A DNA stretch of 64,000 bases from Armatimonadota bacterium (lineage in GTDB: Bacteria; Armatimonadota; Fimbriimonadia; Fimbriimonadales; Fimbriimonadaceae), in assembly GCA_016125185.1 (NCBI GenBank), contig WGMG01000005.1, forward strand, positions 1 to 64,000. Reading direction: 5' to 3'. The notes beneath the pieces were generated by a model. The model was not told where the DNA came from, made no database searches, and was given only the letters and a program-made list of their open reading frames with translations. The translations under genes were made by a program, and so were the position numbers. This document shows positions 47,949-55,134 of this stretch, piece after piece (within the stretch, counting starts at the first letter, position 1; each line of letters starts with the position of its first letter).

Positions 47949-48730
47949 ATGTACATCGCCTCCGACACATCGTCGATGCCGATGCCGTACTTCATCTCCA
48001 TCGAGATGCGCTTGGCCAGCCGAGCCACGTCTGCGTCGTCCACTTGACGCGGCCGCAGAATGCGAACGTCGAAAATCGACTGAATACGCCCGGGTCGGGG
48101 CGTCATCAAAACGACTCGGTCGCCGAGCGTCACCGCCTCGCGGACGTTGTGGGTCACGAAGATCACACTCGTCGCCGAAGCCTGCCAAAGCTCCTGCATT
48201 TGGTCGTACAGGTCCTCCCGCGTCAGCGCATCGAGGGCGGAAAACGGCTCGTCCATCAAAACCACTTTCGGATTGGTGACCAGCGCCCGAGCGATCGCCA
48301 CCCGCTGCCGCATGCCACCCGAAAGCTCGTGGATGTTCCGATTCTCGAACCCTGCGAGTCCGACGTTGGCCAGAAATTCGCTTGCCCGCTCCGCTCGCTC
48401 TTTGTCCGAGACGCCCAACTGGCGAAGCCCAAACTCGACGTTCTTCTGCACCGTCAGCCAAGGAAAAAGCGCGCCGTCCTGGAATACGACGGCTCGGTCC
48501 GGCCCCGGACCTTCGATCGGCCGCCCATCGATCGTCAGCAGCCCCGAATCCACTTTTTCAAGGCCGGCGATCACGTTAAGCAAGGTCGATTTCCCGCACC
48601 CGGACGGCCCAACCAGCATCACAATTTCGCCTGGCTCGACCTCTAACGAAACATCCGAGAGAGCCTGGACCACATGCCCACGACTGCTAAAAGTCTTGTT
48701 GACGCCTTCGATCACCAGTTGAGAACTCAT
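47945..48730 (-). CDS. ssuB: SsuB-like ABC transporter ATP-binding protein
   Basis: The protein has about 261 residues. Walker A is GPSGCGKST, the signature is LSGGMRQRVAIARAL, and Walker B is VVLMDEPFSALD. FQDGALFPWLTVQKNVEFGL is typical of the SsuB/TauB/NrtD group. The start ATG is at 48730 (MSSQLVIEG); the in-frame upstream part is antisense-like to ssuA and not used. It overlaps both neighbours by four bases. Confidence 0.9.
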   Translation of the reverse strand: MSSQLVIEGVNKTFSSRGHVVQALSDVSLEVEPGEIVMLVGPSGCGKSTLLNVIAGLEKVDSGLLTIDGRPIEGPGPDRAVVFQDGALFPWLTVQKNVEFGLRQLGVSDKERAERASEFLANVGLAGFENRNIHELSGGMRQRVAIARALVTNPKVVLMDEPFSALDALTREDLYDQMQELWQASATSVIFVTHNVREAVTLGDRVVLMTPRPGRIQSIFDVRILRPRQVDDADVARLAKRISMEMKYGIGIDDVSEAMYI

Positions 48731-49767
48731 CGTTGGCGATCCTTGCGCGCTCGCGTGAGAGCTTGCGTATCGATCAATCCTGAAAGGCTGACCTCGGACG
48801 GCTTTTGGTACCCCGCTACCGTCGCGGCTTTTGCAAAGCTGTCGATGCTCTCCTCGTTCGGGTCCTCGCTGAACAAAACATGCGACCAAGCCTCGTTCAG
48901 CACGTCGCCCTCCAGCGCCTTGCCCGTCAGCCGCTTCAGCTCCGAGTTGACCGCCACCTTGGCCTCCGCATCGTGTTGCCGAATCCATTCGAGGGTGTCG
49001 AGGTGGGCCCGCAAGACGTTGGTCACGACATCCGGGTGGGCGTCGGCAAACTCGGCACGGACCACCAGCACCGTTGTGCTGAACTTCCCTTCCGGCCAAA
49101 GATCGCGCTCGTCGACGACGGTCTTAGCTCCCGCCTCCTTCTTGATGCGGGCCGCCCAGGGTTCGGGGACCCAGGCCGCGTCAACCTGTTTTTGGAGAAA
49201 GAGAGCGAGAATGTCGGGGTTTTTGATCGGCGCAATCTCGACCGTGCCCCCGCGCTCTTTTGCCCGTAGGCCGTTCTGACTGAGGAAATAGCGGCAAGAA
49301 ACGTCCTGGGTTCCGCCAAGCTGAGGCACCGCCACGCGCTTGCCGTCCAAATCGCGGACGCCGGAGATTTGGACATCGGCCCGCCGAATCAGCGACGCGC
49401 CACCCAGGCACGCCCCCGAGATGATCCGCAACGCCTTCCCGTTGGATTTCAGATAGGCATTGACCGCCGGACTGGGGCCGACGAAGCTAAAGTCGATTTC
49501 TTTGGCCAAGAGCGCTTCGATCGCCTCGGGTCCCGCGTTGACCACCATCGGTTCCACCCGGTAGCCCGCCAGGTCCCGTTGCCAAATCCCTTTTCCGATC
49601 CCGATCAGACCGGGCGCGTGGGTGATGTTGGGAAAGTAGGCAACGCGAATCGCTCCGCTTTTGCCCCGGCTAGCGGCCGGAGCATCCTTCGGACCCAGGA
49701 AGATCAGCCCCGCCGATACGGCGAAGAGGGTGAGCGCGGGCAACCCAAGCTGACTTCCGAAATTCAT
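48727..49767 (-). CDS. ssuA: SsuA-like substrate-binding protein of a sulfonate ABC transporter
   Basis: The protein has 346 residues. An N-terminal hydrophobic segment (about 6-25) acts as signal or anchor. Motifs VAYFPNITHAPGLIGIGKG and GPEAIEALLAKEIDFSFVGP match the NMT1/SsuA family. It captures the substrate outside the cell and delivers it to SsuBC. It is the first gene of the operon on the minus strand. No lipobox cysteine is visible, so it is probably soluble or N-terminally anchored. Confidence 0.88.
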   Translation of the reverse strand: MNFGSQLGLPALTLFAVSAGLIFLGPKDAPAASRGKSGAIRVAYFPNITHAPGLIGIGKGIWQRDLAGYRVEPMVVNAGPEAIEALLAKEIDFSFVGPSPAVNAYLKSNGKALRIISGACLGGASLIRRADVQISGVRDLDGKRVAVPQLGGTQDVSCRYFLSQNGLRAKERGGTVEIAPIKNPDILALFLQKQVDAAWVPEPWAARIKKEAGAKTVVDERDLWPEGKFSTTVLVVRAEFADAHPDVVTNVLRAHLDTLEWIRQHDAEAKVAVNSELKRLTGKALEGDVLNEAWSHVLFSEDPNEESIDSFAKAATVAGYQKPSEVSLSGLIDTQALTRARKDRQR

Positions 49768-49779
49768 CGTCTCTCCAGA

Positions 49780-49829
49780 ATAGACTATTTAGTCCATAGA
49801 GTATTAGATTAAACCTCAATACGGCACAA
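49780..49829 (-). promoter_or_regulatory. Candidate promoter and operator of the sulfur operon
   Basis: On the minus strand TTGTGC (49824-49829) and TAATAC (49801-49806) are 17 bases apart, a possible -35/-10. Just downstream is the 12-bp perfect palindrome GACTAAATAGTC (49783-49794), where a repressor would block the start site. The Rrf2 gene 90 bp upstream is the natural candidate regulator. Confidence 0.45.
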
Positions 49830-49884
49830 ATGGCCTACGAATTCGATTTGAAAGTTAACAAACGAAGGAAAATCGGCGCGACGC

Positions 49885-50343
49885 CTAAATGATGTAATTG
49901 AGAATCTCGTCCTGGCCTTCGTCAGCTTTGCGCTGTCGATCGCGAAGATCGGCGAAGGTCGTTTCGTTCAGGACTCCCAGCATCGCCTTGGCGACTTCGT
50001 CGAGGGCGTTGCGGATGGCGCAGGTCGACGGGTTTGGACAACCACAATCGTTAAAGTTGCCGGACACATTGCAGCTCAAATCGACAACGGCGCCGTCCAT
50101 GGCGGCAAGGACTTGACCGAGGGTGATGTCCTCGGGAGCCACCGCCAGGCAGTAGCCGCCGCCCGGCCCTTTTCGACTGGTGAGGAAGCCGGCCTGCTTG
50201 AGATCGAGCAGAATCTGCTGGAGATATTTGAGGGGCACCTTTTGCCGGTCGGCGATATCCTGAATGAGGATCGGCCCTCCCGGATACTGAAGACTGAGGT
50301 CCAAGAGAGCCCGCGTGGCATACCGGGCTCGGCTCGACAGCAT
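49885..50343 (-). CDS. Rrf2 family transcriptional regulator
   Basis: The protein has 152 residues. A winged helix-turn-helix (RYATRALLDLSLQY; IQDIADRQKVPLKYLQQILL; GFLTSRKGPGGGYCLA) is followed by a cysteine-rich segment SCNVSGNFNDCGCPNPSTCA with four cysteines close together, as in IscR/NsrR/CymR relatives. It could sense iron-sulfur status or, like CymR, cysteine supply. It is encoded directly upstream of ssuA in the same orientation. Confidence 0.9.
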   Translation of the reverse strand: MLSSRARYATRALLDLSLQYPGGPILIQDIADRQKVPLKYLQQILLDLKQAGFLTSRKGPGGGYCLAVAPEDITLGQVLAAMDGAVVDLSCNVSGNFNDCGCPNPSTCAIRNALDEVAKAMLGVLNETTFADLRDRQRKADEGQDEILNYII

Positions 50344-50429
50344 AGATGGATTATAGCTCCCCTGGTTCGTGGGTGGTCGGTTAGGTGGACGACATCTTCT
50401 CGCTTGCGGTGGCCATGTCTTTGTGGGAC

Positions 50430-52330
50430 GGGACGATTGAGGGCAAGGGCTTTCTACTTTCTGCCGAACCCACTTTGGGGGTGCTCAAGCCTGCTTCGCT
50501 GGCTGGTAGGGCCCATTCCCTCTCCGGTTTCTCGCAATGCGAAAAAGGGAGGGGAAAATCCATTGTCGTGACCGATCAAAGGAGTGCGGCCCATTGGGAG
50601 GGTGGGCATCCTGCCCACCATAGTTTGACGCGGCCCTGGTAAAGACGTCTGCCTTTTTGCCGAAGTCCGAGGTTGGAGGGTCACCAGTGCTGGGTAGTAG
50701 GCGTCACGCCCGCCAGGAAGACAAGTATACGAAAGGAGTGCGGGGTGCAAATCAATGAATCCTCCCCACCGCTTCACTGCGTTCAGCGACTCCCCCCGGG
50801 AAGTAGCGTGGCTAGTACGCTTGAACGAAGTTCATACCAATTCGCCATTTTGGAATAGTCCGTGTATGGTGATGCACCGACCAGACTCCGGATTCCGAAT
50901 AACCGCGCTACTCCCTGGTCCGCAATGGAGCCTGCCTTTGTGGCAGGATTCATGTGGAGTGGCTGAGCCGACCTTAGGCGAAGCCGTAAGCCTTAAGCCT
51001 TAAGCCTTAAGCCTTAAGCCTTAAGCCTTCGTAAAACGAGGCTATCCCTTGGCGAAGGGATCGGTGAGAGAATCGAACCGTGGGATAGATGACAAACCTC
51101 CGCAATAACAAGAGAACCACGCGGGAGTGTCTGAGATTAAGGGACTGCTCGGTCGAAAAGAGGCCATCGACTATCCCCCGGTTCGATTCTCTCACCGGCC
51201 ACTACATTTCTGCCTTTGTGGCAGGATTCCTTGGATGTTCCTAGACCTAGCGAATCACACCCTTTGCCTGCCTTCTGTGCTCAGCGCCACTGTTTATGCA
51301 GTGCCCCTACTTGTCTTGGAACGACCTCGGAGAGGTCGCAGAGCTTAGCCCGGGGTGCTTGCACCCCGGGAATTGTCCCGTATCAGCAAAGGGCCCGAGG
51401 AGTCCCGAGAATCGGGACTGGGGATAGAAATCCAGACCCGGCGCTCCATCCACCAAGCGCACAAACACTGACCAATGCAGGGCTGAAGGCCCGTTCTAAC
51501 TTAGCCCAGCCCAACCGGGCTGGGTAGAAGGTCGAGGCAAGAAAAGTCCGAGGAGTCCCGAGTATCGGGGCGACCCGGGCGAAGCCCCTTTGGCGGGCGT
51601 GGCGCCCAACCTCCAACCCCGCGAGACAAGTCTCGCCCCGATTCCGCTTCGCGTCATCCTCAGAAAATAGTGCCTTTGTGGCACTATTTTCCAAGGGCTC
51701 TTCCTCTCTTCGCTCGGCGGGGTCCAGCGACGTGCCAAAGCGTCCCGATCCTCGGGACGCACTCCAAATCGCCTGACCTCCCGCGCTCTGCTTTCTGTAC
51801 TCTGCGCCCTGCGCCCCTACCGTCCAACAACGACCTCGGAGAGGTCGCAGAGCTTAGCCCGGGGTGCTTGCACCCCGGGAATTGTCCCGCACACGAAGAA
51901 AGTCCAAGGAGTCCCGAGTACCGGGGCGACCCCGCCATTATGGCGGTCACAAAAGGTCATCCACCCCGTCGCTTCGCGACACCCCTCCAAGCTTTGGAGG
52001 GGAGATGGTTTTGACCCTGCTTCGGTGCTACGCGAGCAACTCCCTTTGAACCCTCAAAACCTCTGATCAAAGATTCATGCGTTCGCCCTGAGCCTCGGCG
52101 CTGAGGGTGCGGTCCGGGGTTGTCCCGCTCATTGAGCAACCCACATCTTGTCCACCAAAGCCACCCGGCCCCGGCTCATGATGAGCCAAAAACTAGAAAA
52201 GACAAGATTTACATTGCACAAGAAAAATATTGTGCAATTCTCCTCCTCTTCTCAAGGAACGCAATATTGGGCTGGGCGGGAACTTCGTGACGCCCGCCCT
52301 CCAACGCAGCGAGACAAGTCTCGCGCAAAC
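50430..52330. repeat. Gene-free mosaic repeat block 8
   Basis: The longest block; 50344-52443 shows no credible gene. Visible parts: GTGGGCATCCTGCCCACC (50600-50620), a complete inverted-end unit with the common core (50757-50985), a 7-bp array (50987-51028), stem-loop elements (51036-51095 and reversed 51170-51200), three copies of the CGGAGAGGTCGCAGAGCTTA / GCCCGGGGTGCTTGCACCCC element (51325-51380, 51834-51885 and a partial one near 51540), palindromes GCGAGACAAGTCTCGC (51620-51640, 52309-52325), and AAAATAGTGCC/GGCACTATTTT (51664-51692). Confidence 0.85.
50987..51028. repeat. 7-bp tandem repeat (TAAGCCT)6
   Basis: Six uninterrupted copies of TAAGCCT lie at the junction between the inverted-end unit and a stem-loop element. 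It is not a CRISPR: there are no spacers. Confidence 0.9.
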
Positions 52331-52443
52331 CGCACCGCCCGAAAACTTCCTCTACGCCCACCACACCGGACTCACCACCCGATTCGAAGCCAAGATGGTC
52401 CACCAATTCCTCGACTGGCTCGCCGACCCATAACGCTCCCGGT

Positions 52444-55023
52444 TTACGGCCCCGTTCCCGGTTCACGGTTCACGGCATCCAACATCACCGCCAAACTCGC
52501 CTGGGACATCTTAATACGCGGGTGGTCAGGGTTAAGAACTTCAAGACTGCTATCGATCACTTTTCGCATAAGAGCGATCGCCTCGTCTCGCCGCCCCAGA
52601 TTCCAATAGGTCCAAGCTAGGTTGTTCATCGCCGACAGGGTTTCGGGATGGCGCGGACCGGAAATCTCGGTCCTTAACTCCAGTACTTCTTCCATCAGCT
52701 TCAAGGCTTCTTCATGACGGCCAAGTTCGACGTAAGTGGAAGCCAGGTTATTCATCGCCGTTAAGGTGTCAGGGTGGCGTGGACCGGAAATCTCGGTCCT
52801 TAACTCCAGTACTTCTTCCATCAGCTTCAAGGCTTCTTCATGACGGCCAAGTTCGCTGTAAGTGGAAGCCAGGTTATTCATCGCCGCCAGGGTGCGGGGA
52901 TCGCGCGGACCAAGAATCTCGGTCCTTAACTCCAGAACTTCCTTTTGAAGGTTCAACGCCTCTTCGTGACGGCCAAGCGCACTATAGGTCCTGGCCAGGT
53001 TGCCTTTAGCCGTCAACGTGTTCCTGTCTCTTTCGCCAAGGTTCTCTCCAGAAAGTCGAACTGCGGCCTCATGCAGAGCAGATGCTTCGGTGTAGCGACC
53101 GTGGGCATCGAGGATCGATCCGTAGACACTCAAGGCCAAGAGTCGCCATCGATCCGATTCGGGCAGAAGCCGTTCCGCCAGACGGTACGCTCGTTCGGCT
53201 TCGGCCAGTATGCCGATCCCGCCCCATGCCTGAAAGCCATGATCGGCGATGATGTATAAGCATTGAATCACGGCTTCGGATTCCGGCGCTCGCTCGGCGA
53301 GGAAGCGCCAAACCGGAACCAGACGCTCGCGGGCTTGCCAGTCTTCGAATTCTTGGCCAGGATCAGCTAAGTCTGCCGCCCACGCTAACGCTTCGTACCG
53401 CTTCGGTTCTCCATCCTCTGCACCCGAATCGAGCAGGCGGACGATGCGCTGAAGGTGGCGGTGCATCGTCAGCAAATCGTGCTCGGAATCGACATGGATC
53501 AGTGATTGGTTCCGCGCGGCAAGGATCACGTTGTCCAGCGACATCCCTTGCAACGATTCGACGACCTCACCGTACTTGACGCGAAAAATCTCGGGTGGAA
53601 TGCCGTCCGGTGGCAGGTACGCACACCACCGCACCAATTGCCCTGCCTGTGGGCACGCTTCGTCTAGATGCTTCAGCGAAAGCTCGACGGTTGCGTAGGC
53701 CGGCTCGTGCTTCAGACCCAAACCGTCGGCCGCTTCTTTCGAAAGTTCGGCAAAGCGCGCGCGAAACTCGGCCAAGTACTTCGCCGGTCTCCACTGATAA
53801 GCAAACGCCGTCGCCCCTGCTTGGTCCAGGGCAAGCTGATAGCCGTCTACGTCGCGGCTCAACTCCAGCGCCGCCGCCCGATCCTCTTTCGAAAACGAAT
53901 CGAACGAAGCCTTTTCTCGGTTCAATGCCCGGCGCAAGAACATCAACGCTCCTTCCTCTTCCGGCAACTTCTCAACGCGAATCGTCGTCGCCAGTTGTCC
54001 CCAATGCTCCCGCCGCGAGGTAATCAGCACATGCGGACCATGAAGGTTGAGCAAGGCGTCGATGAACCCGACATCCTGTCCCAACTCCTTGGCTGCCGCC
54101 TCATCCTGAGCACGCAACCCCTCCAGGTCGTCCACGTTGTCCAGCACGACCAGGCATTCGCTCATCTCGCGCAAAGTCTCCCGCATTCGCAACGCCCGTT
54201 GCAGACCCACGTTCGGCTGACCCTCCAGCCCGTCATCCTTGCCAAACGTCCGCTCACACGCTCGCGCCAAGTCCGTCTGCAATGCCGCCCGGTCGCGTCC
54301 GCTAAACCAAAACACTCGCTCGTACTCGTCGGCAAACCGTTGGCAGTACTGCAAGGCAATCTCCGTCTTGCCGATGCCGCCCTCGCCCACCAGCCCCGCC
54401 GCCTGACCGAGGCTCACATGCCCCGTCGCCAGCTTGGTATGCACCTCCGTCAGCACCTCCTCCTGCCCGGTAAAGTACGGCGTCGGTCGGTTGGGAAGCA
54501 TCCAAAGTTTGTTGGGTACCGCCGAAGGTTTCGGAGCGAACGGCGACAAACCGACCGGCGGAATCTCGGGCCGAACCTTGTGCAAGGCCCGCAGAAGCTC
54601 TTGGTAGTTGTCTTCCGAGTAAGGTCGTCTAGCGAGGTCGATAAAGTATTTGCCCCTGGCATAGATCGGCAAAGAGGTCCCCTTGTCGCCCGATGCAATC
54701 ACGGGGATGAACTTTCGATGGTTCTCGTCGTACAGGATTTCGCTGGTGATGATATCGCCTTCGTAAGCGACTGCGCCCTTCCTCTCATCAGCCCGAACCT
54801 TGTATTTTGGAGTGCAGATGATGACGACGAAATCGTTGTCGGCAACCGCCTGCTCCATGAAGTGCGGAACCTGGTCGCCAGGCACCGAGTGCCATTGGTC
54901 GAGAATAGTCTCTACGCCATCGTTTCGCAGACGAGTGGCTAGTTCTCGCACCCAATCTTTGTGAGTGTCGTCATCCCACGAATAAGAAATGAACGCGGTT
55001 GGAGTCTTCTTTGGTTCGTCCAT
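52444..55023 (-). CDS. SEFIR-STAND ATPase-TPR protein, possible defence effector
   Basis: The protein has 859 residues. The N-terminal SEFIR domain (about 8-150: AFISYSWDDDTHKDWVREL; DFVVIICTPKYKVRAD) is a TIR relative. An NB-ARC/STAND ATPase follows with Walker A GEGGIGKT (213-220) and a Walker B-like ECLVVLDNVDDLEG. A helical middle and TPR repeats in the last 180 residues complete it; three TPR units are nearly identical. SEFIR and TIR-STAND proteins are known as anti-phage sensors that act by ligand-triggered oligomerisation. The cyclase-STAND gene lies 111 bp upstream in the same orientation, and they may be co-transcribed. Confidence 0.88.
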   Translation of the reverse strand: MDEPKKTPTAFISYSWDDDTHKDWVRELATRLRNDGVETILDQWHSVPGDQVPHFMEQAVADNDFVVIICTPKYKVRADERKGAVAYEGDIITSEILYDENHRKFIPVIASGDKGTSLPIYARGKYFIDLARRPYSEDNYQELLRALHKVRPEIPPVGLSPFAPKPSAVPNKLWMLPNRPTPYFTGQEEVLTEVHTKLATGHVSLGQAAGLVGEGGIGKTEIALQYCQRFADEYERVFWFSGRDRAALQTDLARACERTFGKDDGLEGQPNVGLQRALRMRETLREMSECLVVLDNVDDLEGLRAQDEAAAKELGQDVGFIDALLNLHGPHVLITSRREHWGQLATTIRVEKLPEEEGALMFLRRALNREKASFDSFSKEDRAAALELSRDVDGYQLALDQAGATAFAYQWRPAKYLAEFRARFAELSKEAADGLGLKHEPAYATVELSLKHLDEACPQAGQLVRWCAYLPPDGIPPEIFRVKYGEVVESLQGMSLDNVILAARNQSLIHVDSEHDLLTMHRHLQRIVRLLDSGAEDGEPKRYEALAWAADLADPGQEFEDWQARERLVPVWRFLAERAPESEAVIQCLYIIADHGFQAWGGIGILAEAERAYRLAERLLPESDRWRLLALSVYGSILDAHGRYTEASALHEAAVRLSGENLGERDRNTLTAKGNLARTYSALGRHEEALNLQKEVLELRTEILGPRDPRTLAAMNNLASTYSELGRHEEALKLMEEVLELRTEISGPRHPDTLTAMNNLASTYVELGRHEEALKLMEEVLELRTEISGPRHPETLSAMNNLAWTYWNLGRRDEAIALMRKVIDSSLEVLNPDHPRIKMSQASLAVMLDAVNREPGTGP
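52621..52998 (-). repeat. Near-identical 126-bp tandem repeats coding TPR units
   Basis: Three 126-bp units (starts 52621, 52747 and 52873) are almost identical, with a fourth diverged unit from 52999. Each codes 42 residues containing GRHEEALKL and EISGPRHP. The identity at DNA level shows recent expansion or gene conversion of the sensor part. Confidence 0.9.
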
Positions 55024-55134
55024 CGCTTATCGGTTACATTTTATCAGGCTGTCGTCGAATTTGAGAATCCTCGACGTCGGTGGCAAAAGGATGGGACGCT
55101 CACAACTCCCAGTCACCGTTGACCACTCCACCCC

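Noticed and set aside
50987-51028. CRISPR-like array
   Set aside because: Units are 7 bp without spacers; the 126-bp repeats at 52621-52998 are coding TPR units. No cas genes are present.
52345-52433. Possible C-terminal coding remnant (ends MVHQFLDWLADP)
   Set aside because: Protein-like composition, but only 30 codons beside a repeat, without start, ribosome binding site or recognised family.
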